Assembly (NCBI GenBank): GCA_965227155.1
Contig: OZ245731.1
Span: 1,798,001-1,862,000 of the forward strand
From: UBA6059 sp965227155
GTDB lineage: Bacteria > Bacteroidota > Bacteroidia > Cytophagales > Cyclobacteriaceae
Length of the DNA: 64,000 bases
Direction of reading: 5' to 3'
Positions 42,335-52,082 of this stretch are shown piece after piece; within the stretch, counting starts at the first letter, position 1, and each line of letters opens with the position of its first letter. The notes beneath the pieces were generated by a model, which was not told where the DNA came from, did not search any database, and saw only the letters and a program-made list of their open reading frames with translations. Position numbers and translations under genes: made by a program.

Positions 42335-43391
42335 CTATATAATATTGAATAGTGTGTTGAAGAGCATCCTTTAGAGGAACCTTTGCGTTCCAATCCAATA
42401 ATGTCTTAGCCTTCTGCATATCAGGTACTCTCCTGTCACAATCTTCATAGCCTTCTCCATAGAAGGCTTGAGCGGAAACGTTTTTGATTTCAATTGCTGA
42501 ATCGTTGTAGCTTATTTTACTATAAATCTCGCTCATTAACTTAGCCAAATCTTTTATTGAAATCTCATTTTCTTCATTTGCGATATTAAAGATTTGATTT
42601 TTGGCTTGAGATTGACGGTTAAGAATAGCCATTGTAGCATCTATTGCATCGTCTATGTATGTAAATGTTCTTAAGTTATGTCCCCCATCTACCAATTGGA
42701 GTGGTTTATTGTATAATAGAGCCTCCATAAAACAGGCAAGAACACGAGGTAATCCTTGTCCATCCACACCGGGAATAAAGTCCATTTTTGGTCCAATGAA
42801 GTTAAATGGTCTTATCACTGTAAACTCTAATCCCATTTCGTAATTATATGCATAGATTACCCTCTCAAGTAATTGTTTTGCTGTAGCATAGCTCCACCTT
42901 TGAGATTTTATGGGGCCCATTACTAAGGGAGTATTATCCTCGTTTAGGATATAATTTTCTTTGGTGACTTGAGTATCGAAAGGTAAATCCAGGTAACTTC
43001 CTATTGTTCTTCCATACACCTCACTGGTGGAAAAGTGGATTAACCATTTTTTTTCTTCAGCACAAATTTTTACAATTTCAGCGGGCTTGGTGAAATTGAT
43101 ATCTATGACATCAATGGGTATTTTATTATATTGGGAAGGGTTGCATATGGCAGCTAGTGACATGACAATATCACTTTCAGCTATATATTTTCTAAGACGA
43201 TCCGTATCATGAATATCAAATTCAACAAATTCAAAATTTGCGTAAGAAGTCAAATCCTGAATTTTTGAAGATTGAATATCGATACCTGTTATAGTCCAAT
43301 CTGTTGTAGTAAGAACCCTTTTTAAAAAGTGTGAGCCAATAAATCCGGCGCACCCAAGAACGCAGATGTGTTTTGAATTATTTCCAGCCAT
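42303..43391 (-). CDS. ArnA/UXS-like NAD-dependent sugar epimerase/decarboxylase
   Basis: A 362-residue extended SDR. The NAD-binding GCAGFIGSH is at residues about 13-21, catalytic STSEVYG and YATAKQLLERV (Tyr-x-x-x-Lys) follow, and RPFNFIGPKMD plus GGHNLRTFTYIDDAIDA match UDP-glucuronate decarboxylases of the ArnA C-terminal type. It could make UDP-4-keto-pentose or a related sugar for a surface glycan. It forms an overlapping pair with the glycosyltransferase gene. Confidence 0.85.
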   Translation of the reverse strand: MAGNNSKHICVLGCAGFIGSHFLKRVLTTTDWTITGIDIQSSKIQDLTSYANFEFVEFDIHDTDRLRKYIAESDIVMSLAAICNPSQYNKIPIDVIDINFTKPAEIVKICAEEKKWLIHFSTSEVYGRTIGSYLDLPFDTQVTKENYILNEDNTPLVMGPIKSQRWSYATAKQLLERVIYAYNYEMGLEFTVIRPFNFIGPKMDFIPGVDGQGLPRVLACFMEALLYNKPLQLVDGGHNLRTFTYIDDAIDATMAILNRQSQAKNQIFNIANEENEISIKDLAKLMSEIYSKISYNDSAIEIKNVSAQAFYGEGYEDCDRRVPDMQKAKTLLDWNAKVPLKDALQHTIQYYIDEYQGKPQIF

Positions 43392-43500
43392 GCCACAATA
43401 TTATTCCAATTGGTTAATAAATTGTATCAATATCTAAATTTTCAACCTTTGAAACGATAAAACGTAAGCAAGTATCGACGAATAATCTAATTTCTCATTA

Positions 43501-43785
43501 ATGAAAGCGACCTGGAACAATACTATTCTAGCAGAAAGTGATCATACAGTACTTGTAGAAGGAAATCATTATTTCCCTCCGGAATCCATCAAAAAAGAGT
43601 ACTTTATTCCTACCCATACCAATACCGTTTGCCCCTGGAAAGGAGTTGCTCATTATTACACCATTCAAGTTGGGGATCAGCAAAATATTGATGCCGCCTG
43701 GCACTACCCTGATACCAGCGAGTTGGCCAAAAATATCAAGGGCTATGTCGCCTTTTGGAAAGGGGTTAAAATTTCGAATGACTAG
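43501..43785 (+). CDS. DUF427 domain protein
   Basis: A 94-residue protein with the DUF427 features VLVEGNHYFPPESI, CPWKGVAHYY and AWHYPDTSELAKNIKGYVAFW. The family is a small beta fold with a buried Cys-Pro-Trp motif and no proven activity. It converges with the class-V aminotransferase-like gene (4-base overlap). Confidence 0.9.
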   Translation: MKATWNNTILAESDHTVLVEGNHYFPPESIKKEYFIPTHTNTVCPWKGVAHYYTIQVGDQQNIDAAWHYPDTSELAKNIKGYVAFWKGVKISND

Positions 43786-44936
43786 CTAGCGCCTTCTCTT
43801 AAGCTCCGCATTAGTCTTTGAACATCCCTGTCATCATTGTACAAGTGTGGGGATATGCGAATGGCAGAGCCTCGCATCGAAACGTTTACTCGGTGTTTCT
43901 TTAGAGCAAGCTGTACTTTTTGCATATCATGGTGCCTGCTAAGCCGAATGCCAAATAGATGACTGCTCCTATATTGTGAATCTTCCACTAAATAGCCAAG
44001 GCTTTTTATTTCAGGCCAATAAGATTCTAATAAGCCTTTGCAATAATCCTGAATATTGGGGATGCCCCACCGCCGAATCTGCTTGATAGCCTCCAAAAGC
44101 ATAGGCACCAAAATAAAATTACTATGCTCACCTACCTCATAGCGCAATGCACCAGGTTGAAAGGCCTCCTGATAATTGACAAGGTTGGCAAAGTTTTCAC
44201 TGTCCAATCGGTTGATCCAGTTATGCTCGATAGGCTGACCTTCATCAAAGGCAGGACCGTAATAGGCCAGACCTATAGAATATGGGCCCATGAGCCATTT
44301 ATACCCTGCGCAAATCAAAGCATCAGGTTGAATTTCCTTAACAGAAAAAGGCAAAGCGCCAACAGATTGTGTACCATCTATGATAAGCTTAGCACCAACC
44401 TCTTTTGTTCTTGACCGAATAGACAATAAATCAAAAATGGTTCCATCCGCCCAATGGACATGGCCTAAGGCTACCAGAACGGTATTTTCATCTATGGCCG
44501 ACAGTATCTTTTTATTCCAATCGGCACCACGGTTTTGAAACGCTTCAGGTGGAGTGATGATTTTCAATGCAGCACCAGATCGTTGTGTTAGATCCATCCA
44601 CGGGTAAACGTTGCTGGGAAACTGTTCGCCCACAACCACTATATTGTGATGGCTTTTGAGTTGAATGTTGTGGGCCACATTGGCAAGGCCATAAGATGCT
44701 GAAGGTACAATAACAATACGGTTGGCATCATCCGCATCTATCAGCTCGCTAAACAATAGACGAATAGTTTCGTTATCCCTGAAAAAATCATCAGGCTGAA
44801 TCCTGTAAGGTTTACGCTTACCTTTTATACCCTTTATCCCCGCATTTTCCACCTTTTTCATCATGGGCGACATATAGGCACAATTGAGGTAGGCAATTTT
44901 CCTGGGCAACAAAAACTTTTCTCTCTGGCATTTCAT
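43782..44936 (-). CDS. Class-V aminotransferase-fold PLP enzyme
   Basis: A 384-residue protein of the class V (cysteine desulfurase/kynureninase-like) group. Motifs are AYLNCAYMSPM near the N-terminus, the Ser/Thr-rich VPSASYGLANVAHNI, DGTQSVGALPF (PLP-binding Asp) and ICAGYKWLMGPYSIG with the Schiff-base Lys. No catalytic Cys loop typical of desulfurases is evident, so an isopenicillin-epimerase-like or other lyase role is more likely. The ATG at 44936 is favoured over one three codons upstream. Confidence 0.82.
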   Translation of the reverse strand: MKCQREKFLLPRKIAYLNCAYMSPMMKKVENAGIKGIKGKRKPYRIQPDDFFRDNETIRLLFSELIDADDANRIVIVPSASYGLANVAHNIQLKSHHNIVVVGEQFPSNVYPWMDLTQRSGAALKIITPPEAFQNRGADWNKKILSAIDENTVLVALGHVHWADGTIFDLLSIRSRTKEVGAKLIIDGTQSVGALPFSVKEIQPDALICAGYKWLMGPYSIGLAYYGPAFDEGQPIEHNWINRLDSENFANLVNYQEAFQPGALRYEVGEHSNFILVPMLLEAIKQIRRWGIPNIQDYCKGLLESYWPEIKSLGYLVEDSQYRSSHLFGIRLSRHHDMQKVQLALKKHRVNVSMRGSAIRISPHLYNDDRDVQRLMRSLREGAS

Positions 44937-45003
44937 GTTTGGCAATTTAATTTATGCGCCTGATATTTCAGACCTTTAAGTGATAGACAAAAATCTCATT
45001 GGT

Positions 45004-45336
45004 ATGGAACTCAAGTGGTATTTTTTATTCAAAGATTTACAGGAAATGCAAAAGGCCATACCCAACAACACTTTGAGAAAAGCCACTGTGGATGGCATTA
45101 AAGTTTGTCTCATTAACCAAAACGGTCAGCTTAAAGCTACAGCAGATTTGTGTCCGCATCAGTCGGCCTCTTTATCCTCGGGCAGACTTAATGCTTTTAA
45201 CGAGATCATCTGCCCTTTGCATGGTTATAGATTTGAGCTAAACAATGGCAGGGAGACAGACCAGCGTTGCAATGATCTGGAAATTCATCAAATTGATGTC
45301 AGATCCGATGGTATCTACCTTGGCATATATCAATAA
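45004..45336 (+). CDS. Small Rieske [2Fe-2S] protein
   Basis: A protein of about 110 residues. The Rieske cluster ligands are present: CPHQSASLSSG (Cys-Pro-His) and CPLHGYRF (Cys-x-x-His) separated by 17 residues, as in ferredoxin-type Rieske components of dioxygenases and NirD-like subunits. It would carry one electron to an oxygenase or other partner; no oxygenase gene is near. An upstream GTG at 44980 would add eight residues; the ATG is preferred. Confidence 0.87.
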   Translation: MELKWYFLFKDLQEMQKAIPNNTLRKATVDGIKVCLINQNGQLKATADLCPHQSASLSSGRLNAFNEIICPLHGYRFELNNGRETDQRCNDLEIHQIDVRSDGIYLGIYQ

Positions 45337-45337
45337 G

Positions 45338-46996
45338 TTATTGCTTGTAGGCCATTGGTCTTTGCTCATCAAAGTCAGTTGCTTTTTGAAATTGCTCCGC
45401 CAGATAAATTAGCTTCTCTTCTTCAAAATAATTGCCTACCAGTGTAATACTTGTTGGGTTTCCATCTTCATCAAAACCATTGGGCATGGCTAGTGCCGGA
45501 TGACCGGTTAGGTTTGTAATTTGCATTTGCCTCCCGCCAAAAGTCGGCGAAATGATTACATCATAATCCTTTATGGCATTATGAAATTCATTGATAAGAT
45601 TCCTTCTGTGCCGGTTGGCCTGTAAATATTCCACGGCTGGAATAAACCTGGATTGTCTTAGAGAATTGGCTCGAGATCTGGCATCCTGCTCTACCATGGT
45701 ACTGTCTAAACCCGCAAGCAGCAACTCATCAAAAAAAGCACCGGCCTCAGCCCGAAGTATGATGTCAAATACATTGAAAGGATAATCCAGGGGAAGATCA
45801 ACGGGTTCTGGGTTCAGTCCGAGTGCCTCCAAAGTAGCCAATGTCTTATCGTTATTAATGGCATTGTCTGAACTGTCACTTTCAAACTGCTCATGAAAAT
45901 AACCAACCTTCCAATTAGCCATTTCTTCTTTGCTCAAATATGAAAATGAGCCTGAAATCGCAGTTTGATCTTTTGGGTCCTGCCCATGTACGGCATCAAG
46001 CACAATGGCGCAATCTGTAGCAGAGCGCGCAATGGGCCCCAGCTTGTCCATGCTCCATGAAAGCGACATAACACCTGACCTGCTAATGCGGCCATAGGTA
46101 GGTCTCAGCCCTGTTACGCCACATCTCGTGGAGGGAGAAACAATCGAACCCAGCGTTTCTGTTCCGATGGAAAAAGCTACCAACCCTGCAGCTGTAGCTG
46201 AACCGGCACCTGCAGAAGAGCCACTGGCGCCTTCTTCTAAATCCCACGGGTTTTTTGTTTTCCCACCAAACCACACATCTCCACGTGCTAGAGCACCTGA
46301 AACTAACTTACCCAGCATTACAGCGCCCGCTGCTTCAAGCTTTGCAATTATGGTAGCTTTTTGATCAATAATTTGATCCTTGTAAGGTGCAGAGCCCCAG
46401 GTGGTGGGGTAACCGGGATAAGCCGCAAGGTCTTTTATCCCATAGGGAATACCATGCAGCGGTCCTCGGTATTTTCCCTGAGCGATTTCTTCATCCGCTT
46501 TTTTAGCTTGCGCCAATGCCACTTCAGACGTTACGGTTATAAACGAGAGCAGCTTATCGTCATAAGCTTCAATGCGCTTTAGATAAATGTTGGTTAGCCG
46601 CTCTGAACTTAACTTTCCTGATTTGATAAGCCCGGCCAATTGATAAACAGTCAAAAAGGCAATATCCTCATCATTATCAGGCAGAACCACATTTTCATTA
46701 ATCTGCCAGTCGATGGGTTCTCCTCCTGGTTGTATAGTAAGCTCTGTAGGAAAGGGATTGAATACCATCGCCGGTGTTATATCATTTTCTAATCGGTAGG
46801 TACGCATAGAATCATACCCTTTTCTATTGCGCTCCAGATAAGTAAGCATTGTATCAATCTCTGCAGCATTAAAATCCAGGCCGATTAGCTTTTGTGCACT
46901 TTCCACATCTGACCTTTCAAATAATCTGTCAGCTTCCAACAAGCCAAAACCAACGAGAATACCAGCCAGAAATACTATAGGTAAGCTTTTTTTCAT
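45338..46996 (-). CDS. Exported amidase (amidase-signature family)
   Basis: A 552-residue enzyme. The N-terminus MKKSLPIVFLAGILVGFGLL is a signal peptide or anchor. The amidase-signature triad is visible as Lys188 (GIPYGIKDLAA), cis-Ser260 (EGASGSSAGAG) and Ser284 (TETLGSIVSPS), followed by GVTGLRPTYGR. The family hydrolyses amides in many contexts; this secreted form is unlike GatA and may act on peptides or drugs. It converges with the Rieske gene with a 1-base gap. Confidence 0.9.
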   Translation of the reverse strand: MKKSLPIVFLAGILVGFGLLEADRLFERSDVESAQKLIGLDFNAAEIDTMLTYLERNRKGYDSMRTYRLENDITPAMVFNPFPTELTIQPGGEPIDWQINENVVLPDNDEDIAFLTVYQLAGLIKSGKLSSERLTNIYLKRIEAYDDKLLSFITVTSEVALAQAKKADEEIAQGKYRGPLHGIPYGIKDLAAYPGYPTTWGSAPYKDQIIDQKATIIAKLEAAGAVMLGKLVSGALARGDVWFGGKTKNPWDLEEGASGSSAGAGSATAAGLVAFSIGTETLGSIVSPSTRCGVTGLRPTYGRISRSGVMSLSWSMDKLGPIARSATDCAIVLDAVHGQDPKDQTAISGSFSYLSKEEMANWKVGYFHEQFESDSSDNAINNDKTLATLEALGLNPEPVDLPLDYPFNVFDIILRAEAGAFFDELLLAGLDSTMVEQDARSRANSLRQSRFIPAVEYLQANRHRRNLINEFHNAIKDYDVIISPTFGGRQMQITNLTGHPALAMPNGFDEDGNPTSITLVGNYFEEEKLIYLAEQFQKATDFDEQRPMAYKQ

Positions 46997-47093
46997 AATG
47001 ATGAATTTAAGAGGCTCAAAATACCCAAAGATTAAAGAAATCTGAAAACCATTCAGGATAGTGGGAGTTCAGCACATTTAGGCGGTTAGCCCT

Positions 47094-47101
47094 TATCTTT
47101 G
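47094..47101 (+). promoter_or_regulatory. -7 promoter element
   Basis: TATCTTTG, identical to the element before the marR operon, lies 19 bases before the ATG at 47120. It implies a very short leader. A TTG inside this element should not be taken as a start codon. Confidence 0.5.
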
Positions 47102-47119
47102 ATTAAAGAAAATAAGCAC

Positions 47120-47527
47120 ATGGAAAAAGCAATTATAAAACCCTGGATGCGTGGCGTTTTACTCCTGGCCGGCGTGTATAATCTTGCCTGGGGTATGTTT
47201 ATGTCGATTTTTCCAGAATCATTTATTTCATGGCTTAGCGATGGTAGGGTCATAGCAGAATCTGATTTCCTCTTTCTTCAAGCCCGTGCTGTGCTTGTTT
47301 TTGGTGTTTTTTTGATCATGCTGGGTGTAAAACTGCAGCATTGGTTCCGGCTCGTCTGGTTAGCGGTAGGCTTCAAACTCATTGGCCCGGTAGTGACTTA
47401 TTATGGATTATTGGAGGGCGTTTTCAGCAAGAAATTTATTTTTCACCTTGTAATGAATGACTTGATTTGGTTAATTCCACTGGTGAGCATTGCATTATTG
47501 GCCGGAAAACCGGTTAATCGTCAATAA
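47120..47527 (+). CDS. Four-helix membrane protein, function unknown
   Basis: A 135-residue membrane protein starting MEKAIIKPWMRGVLLLAGVY with about four hydrophobic helices (PWMRGVLLLAGVYNLAWG, ARAVLVFGVFLIMLGVKL, VWLAVGFKLIGPVVTYYGLL, MNDLIWLIPLVSIALLAG). I see no known family. It is followed six bases later by a DinB-like gene, so they may be co-transcribed. The short leader starts at the promoter at 47094. Confidence 0.7.
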   Translation: MEKAIIKPWMRGVLLLAGVYNLAWGMFMSIFPESFISWLSDGRVIAESDFLFLQARAVLVFGVFLIMLGVKLQHWFRLVWLAVGFKLIGPVVTYYGLLEGVFSKKFIFHLVMNDLIWLIPLVSIALLAGKPVNRQ

Positions 47528-47533
47528 TTCTTT

Positions 47534-48007
47534 ATGAGCCTCAAGACACATTTCATCAGTCAATTGAATTATAACCAATGGGCAAATGAGCTTTATTTCG
47601 GATTTTTAAATCAAAATATTTTCAACAAGGCACCAATTATTCAGGAATGGTTTAGTCACCTGACAACCGCGCAAATAATCTGGTATAACAGAATCCATCA
47701 AATAGATCCTCCCAGTCAGGGTTTATTTGAATCCCTCGAGGAGAATTATTTGAAGGCGTTAAATGCTGAAAGCAATAGGCAATGGATAGCATTTTTGGAA
47801 TCCACGTATGAAGGTCTACTATATCAAGTGCTAAAGTATACGGATACTAAAGGCCAACACTGGGAAACTCCGATAAAAGATATTGTTGCGCATGTAATCA
47901 ACCATGGTTCTCACCATCGGGCACAAATTTCTTCTCAACTCAGACTCATCAATGAAAAGCCTCCCGCTATTGACTATATCTTTTTCGTACGGACAAAATC
48001 ACTTTAG
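47534..48007 (+). CDS. DinB-family protein
   Basis: A 157-residue four-helix bundle protein of the DinB/YfiT kind. It opens HFISQLNYNQWANELYFGFL, and HLTTAQIIWYNRI and HVINHGSHHRAQI carry His residues that bind a divalent metal in the family. Relatives are thiol (bacillithiol) transferases or metal hydrolases. The last 9 bases overlap the convergent lipoprotein gene. Confidence 0.85.
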   Translation: MSLKTHFISQLNYNQWANELYFGFLNQNIFNKAPIIQEWFSHLTTAQIIWYNRIHQIDPPSQGLFESLEENYLKALNAESNRQWIAFLESTYEGLLYQVLKYTDTKGQHWETPIKDIVAHVINHGSHHRAQISSQLRLINEKPPAIDYIFFVRTKSL

Positions 48008-48319
48008 AACCAAATATTCCAAATCCATGGAATGTTCCTGGCAGGAATTATTCATGGGTAAAGGTTTGAGGGTATAACAGACCTCTTGAGGATAGGATTG
48101 CTCTGATAAACCAGACAGTTCTTCTTTAAATTGGTTTGCAAAATATAATAATACAGTATCACCATTTTGAGTTTGTAGTAACCACCCACCACCACAAAGC
48201 CATTTAGAATAATCCCGACCAATGATCATTCCTTCTTCACATATGGGCTGCATGACCTCTTTTTTACAGGCAATAATAGAGGCAACCAATATTCCTACCA
48301 CCACTATGAGCTTTTTCAT
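47999..48319 (-). CDS. Small lipoprotein, function unknown
   Basis: A 106-residue protein with a short signal ending SIIAC (lipobox Cys18) and a mature part containing four Cys and GRDYSKWLCGGGWLLQTQNG. No family is recognised. It follows the SIMPL gene on the same strand and converges with dinB. Confidence 0.65.
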   Translation of the reverse strand: MKKLIVVVGILVASIIACKKEVMQPICEEGMIIGRDYSKWLCGGGWLLQTQNGDTVLLYFANQFKEELSGLSEQSYPQEVCYTLKPLPMNNSCQEHSMDLEYLVLK

Positions 48320-48361
48320 AAACTATAGACACAAGTAGTTTGGCATTGGTTGCCTCGTAGG

Positions 48362-49057
48362 CTACTCTACGGACCAAACGATGCTTACTTGTTCGCTCAA
48401 CTTGATTGCTTTAGCTTCCATCCCTGCAAAATCTGCTGATTCGGCTTTCGCCATCATCATATCAGCCTGATAGCGAGGGGCGGGTAATGGCTGAGCTACA
48501 CCATATGTAATTTCTTTAAAACCTGATATTTGACTACCGGCAGCTATTGCCAGAATATCACCGGTTTTGCGTGCATCCTTAACTGCCGCAGTGAGTAGCT
48601 CTTCCTTCATGGATGCCCTTAGGTCATCACTTAAGAAGAAGCTAATATTAAAATTAGGGGTGGCATCACTGCTGGCGATAGATTTGATTAAGTCTCCGAG
48701 CTTGGTTTTCTCATAATTGAAAACCAATTCCAGGTTTTGGCTAGCCCTGAAGCCCTTATCTATTCTTTTGCCTTCCTTATATTCAAAATAAGGTCTTACA
48801 TTAAAATAAAGTGTTTTGATATCTTCCTCTTCAAAACCCTGGCGAATCAATGTACGGCTTAATGTCTTAGTCTGTTCATTGAGTTGATTGACAGCATTTT
48901 CATAGCTGGCTGCTATTTGTTCTAAAGAAAAACTGGTTTTGACTTTATCAGGTATGACTTCCATTTCTGCATATCCGGAAACGATGATAGTACCATTTTG
49001 TGCCTGGCTAAAGGAAAAGCTTAGCAAAGCAATTAGCGTGAACAAAATCTTTTTCAT
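48362..49057 (-). CDS. SIMPL (DUF541) domain periplasmic protein
   Basis: A 231-residue protein with signal peptide MKKILFTLIALLSFSFSQAQ. The SIMPL domain follows: GTIIVSGYAEMEVIPDKVKT, LIRQGFEEEDIKTLYFNVRP and GFRASQNLELVF, ending ALKLSEQ-like (AIKLSEQVSIVW). SIMPL proteins are periplasmic or surface proteins of unknown function (human homologue interacts with IRAK). The ATG at 49057 fits the signal peptide better than an upstream start at 49093. It is divergent from polA. Confidence 0.88.
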   Translation of the reverse strand: MKKILFTLIALLSFSFSQAQNGTIIVSGYAEMEVIPDKVKTSFSLEQIAASYENAVNQLNEQTKTLSRTLIRQGFEEEDIKTLYFNVRPYFEYKEGKRIDKGFRASQNLELVFNYEKTKLGDLIKSIASSDATPNFNISFFLSDDLRASMKEELLTAAVKDARKTGDILAIAAGSQISGFKEITYGVAQPLPAPRYQADMMMAKAESADFAGMEAKAIKLSEQVSIVWSVE

Positions 49058-49219
49058 ATTAATTATTTTGAATAATGTGCAATTAAAAATCATCGATGAA
49101 AAACCTCAATAAGAGTTGCAATGAACGAATATCATGCCATAAATCAGCGCAAAGCATCTTAATTGCGCTAGGAAAGAATTTAGCATAAAGAATAATATTG
49201 CCTTAGTTACCTTTACTGT

Positions 49220-52015
49220 ATGAGTAAACCTGACAAAAAACTTTTCCTGCTGGATGCCATGGCATTAATTTATCGTGCGCATTTTGCATTCAGCAAAAAC
49301 CCTCGTGTCAACTCCAAGGGCTTAAATACCAGTGCAGTCTTCGGCTTTACAAACGCCTTGCTGGAGATCTTGAATAAAGAAAAGCCAACACATATTGGAG
49401 TAGCCTTTGACACCCACGCTCCAACCTTTCGACATGAGGAATATAAGGAATATAAAGCCAACCGTGAGGAGCAACCCGAAGATATCCGTGTAGCCATACC
49501 GGTTATTAAGGATATGCTGAAAGGTTTTCGAATACCTGTGCTGGAATTGGATGGTTATGAGGCCGATGACATTATTGGAACATTTGCGAAGCAGGCTGCA
49601 GGTCAGGGATTTGAGGTTTTCATGATGACCCCCGATAAAGACTATGCACAATTGGTAGAAGAGCATATCTATCTCTACAAACCGGCCTACATGGGCAACT
49701 CTGTGGATATTCTCGGGATCAAGGAAGTACTTGCCAAATTTGATATTGAAAAGGTAGATCAGGTAAGGGATATTTTGGGCTTGCAGGGAGATTCTGTGGA
49801 TAATATACCGGGCATACCCGGCGTGGGTGCCAAAACAGCTGTCAAACTGCTGAAAGAATATGGTTCGGTAGAAAATATTGTGGAGCATGTTGATGAGCTC
49901 AAGGGAGCTCTTCAGAAGAAAGTTCAGGAATTTGGTGAACAAGGTATTTTCTCAAAGAAGCTGGCTACTATTAAAATTGATGTGCCACTCGATTTCAATG
50001 CCAAAGCGCTGGTTATCGAACAACCTGATGAATCTTTGCTCAAGCCCATCTTTGAAGAATTGGAGTTCAGAACAATTTCCAAAAGGGTCTTTCAGGAGGA
50101 GATCGCCGGTGAGCCGGTTAGCTCTGGCAAAAGCTCAGATCAGCTCGATATGTTCGCACAGGCCGTAGAGGAACATTCTGATACGGAGAATGCACTGGAC
50201 AAAAAGACCATCGAAAACACCGATCATTCATATCACTTAATTGATACAGCTGAGCAGCGCAAGAAACTGATCGCAGACCTGGAGAAACAGAAAGAAATCT
50301 GCTTTGATACGGAAACAACGAGCCTGGAACCGGTGGAAGCAAAGCTGGTAGGCATGGCTTTCGCATGGAAAAAAGGTGAGGCCTACTATGTGGCAGTACC
50401 CGAAGCTGAAAAAGAAGCACAGCAAATAGCCGATGAATTCAAAGAAATATTGGAGTCCCCCAATATTATGCTGATTGGTCAAAATTTAAAATATGATATT
50501 CAGATCATGCGCAACTATGGGATAAATGTACAGGGGCCCATATTTGATACCATGCTTGCGCATTATTTGATCGATCCTGAGACACCCCATAAAATGGATA
50601 CCATGGCTGAAAATTATCTGAACTACCAGCCGGTATCCATAGAATCCCTGATAGGCAAAAAAGGAGCAAAGCAAGGCAACATGCGCGATGTACCTTTGGA
50701 AGAAGTTACAGAGTACGCCGGAGAGGACGCAGATATTACATTGCAATTAAAAACCTATCTGGAAAAAGAAATCAAAGCCAATAAGCTTGAGAAACTTCTA
50801 CATGAAGTGGAGCAGCCATTATCTTTTGTACTGGCCGACATGGAATATAATGGTGTAAGCATTGATAAGGATGCTTTGGCCGAAATGTCAAAAGAACTGG
50901 CCGAATTAAGCGTAAAGGTACAGCAGGAAATTTTTGACATAGCCGGGACAGAATTCAACATAGCTTCTCCTAAGCAGCTTGGAGATGTTTTGTTCAATAA
51001 GCTTAAGCTTGTTGATAAACCTAAAAAGACGAAATCCGGCCAATTTGCCACCGGAGAGGATATCCTTAGCAAGCTTGCCAACGAGCATGAAATTGCTGCC
51101 AAGATTTTGGAGTTCAGGGAATATCAAAAGCTAAAATCAACCTACATTGATGCCCTACCCAAGCTGATTAGCCCGGTAGACAACCGTATCCATACCGATT
51201 ACCGACAGGCAGTGGCAGCCACCGGCCGGCTGAGTTCCAATAATCCCAACCTGCAAAATATCCCGATCCGAACCGCTAAAGGGCGCGAAATCCGCAAGGC
51301 TTTCATCCCTGAGAATGATGATTTTGTTTTGCTATCGGCGGACTATTCCCAGATAGAGTTAAGAATAATGGCGGCATTCTCTGAGGATGAAAGCATGATT
51401 TCTGCTTTTAAGGAAGGCCGCGATATCCATGCCACTACCGCATCCAAAGTTTTTAAAGTGGATATTGACAATGTGGAGCCTGCCATGCGCCGTAAAGCGA
51501 AGGAGGTCAACTTTGGTATTATCTATGGCATCAGCGCTTTTGGCTTATCGCAAAATCTCAATATCCCAAGAGGTGAGGCTTCCGAGATCATTCAATCCTA
51601 TTTTGAGGAGTTTCCGGCCGTCAAAGCCTACATGGATAAAGTGAAGGCGCAGGCGCATGAAAATGAATATGTAGAAACCATTTTGGGTCGCCGAAGATAC
51701 TTACGCGATATAAACTCCCGCAACCAGACGCTAAGGGGATACGCAGAGAGAAACGCCATCAACGCACCCATACAGGGAAGTGCTGCCGACATGATCAAGC
51801 TGGCCATGGTGAAGATCCATGAATGGATGCAAGAGGAAAAACTCAAATCAAGAATGATCATGCAGGTACATGATGAATTGGTTTTTGAAGCGCATAAAGA
51901 CGAACTGGACACGCTAAAAAAGCATGTCGAAGACTTTATGAAAAATGCCCTGCCACTAGAAGTACCCATGGAAGTGGGCATGGGTGAAGGTAAGAACTGG
52001 CTGGATGCCCATTAA
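49220..52015 (+). CDS. polA: DNA polymerase I
   Basis: A 931-residue enzyme with three domains: the 5'-3' flap nuclease (about 1-295, PRVNSKGLNTSAVFGF, YEADDIIGT, DSVDNIPGIPGVG), a 3'-5' proofreading exonuclease (FDTETTSLEP near residue 360, with the D-x-E pair intact) and the family A polymerase (DYSQIELRIMA near 708, RRKAKEVNFGIIYG, QVHDELVFE near 882). It fills gaps and replaces RNA primers. Its start ATG follows a TACCTTTA promoter-like hexamer by only 5 bases, so the transcript may be almost leaderless. Confidence 0.97.
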   Translation: MSKPDKKLFLLDAMALIYRAHFAFSKNPRVNSKGLNTSAVFGFTNALLEILNKEKPTHIGVAFDTHAPTFRHEEYKEYKANREEQPEDIRVAIPVIKDMLKGFRIPVLELDGYEADDIIGTFAKQAAGQGFEVFMMTPDKDYAQLVEEHIYLYKPAYMGNSVDILGIKEVLAKFDIEKVDQVRDILGLQGDSVDNIPGIPGVGAKTAVKLLKEYGSVENIVEHVDELKGALQKKVQEFGEQGIFSKKLATIKIDVPLDFNAKALVIEQPDESLLKPIFEELEFRTISKRVFQEEIAGEPVSSGKSSDQLDMFAQAVEEHSDTENALDKKTIENTDHSYHLIDTAEQRKKLIADLEKQKEICFDTETTSLEPVEAKLVGMAFAWKKGEAYYVAVPEAEKEAQQIADEFKEILESPNIMLIGQNLKYDIQIMRNYGINVQGPIFDTMLAHYLIDPETPHKMDTMAENYLNYQPVSIESLIGKKGAKQGNMRDVPLEEVTEYAGEDADITLQLKTYLEKEIKANKLEKLLHEVEQPLSFVLADMEYNGVSIDKDALAEMSKELAELSVKVQQEIFDIAGTEFNIASPKQLGDVLFNKLKLVDKPKKTKSGQFATGEDILSKLANEHEIAAKILEFREYQKLKSTYIDALPKLISPVDNRIHTDYRQAVAATGRLSSNNPNLQNIPIRTAKGREIRKAFIPENDDFVLLSADYSQIELRIMAAFSEDESMISAFKEGRDIHATTASKVFKVDIDNVEPAMRRKAKEVNFGIIYGISAFGLSQNLNIPRGEASEIIQSYFEEFPAVKAYMDKVKAQAHENEYVETILGRRRYLRDINSRNQTLRGYAERNAINAPIQGSAADMIKLAMVKIHEWMQEEKLKSRMIMQVHDELVFEAHKDELDTLKKHVEDFMKNALPLEVPMEVGMGEGKNWLDAH

Positions 52016-52082
52016 GACTATTAAAATATGAAGCCCTATAAATTGTATTGCGAATGCAGGGGCAAATAACCAATTTTAGCAC

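Noticed and set aside
47099..47119. TTG start extending the four-helix membrane protein
   Set aside because: The TTG is part of the TATCTTTG promoter element; the ATG at 47120 starts directly before the first helix region.
49322..49942. 206-codon minus-strand frame
   Set aside because: Lies entirely opposite the flap-nuclease domain of polA and has no recognisable motif.
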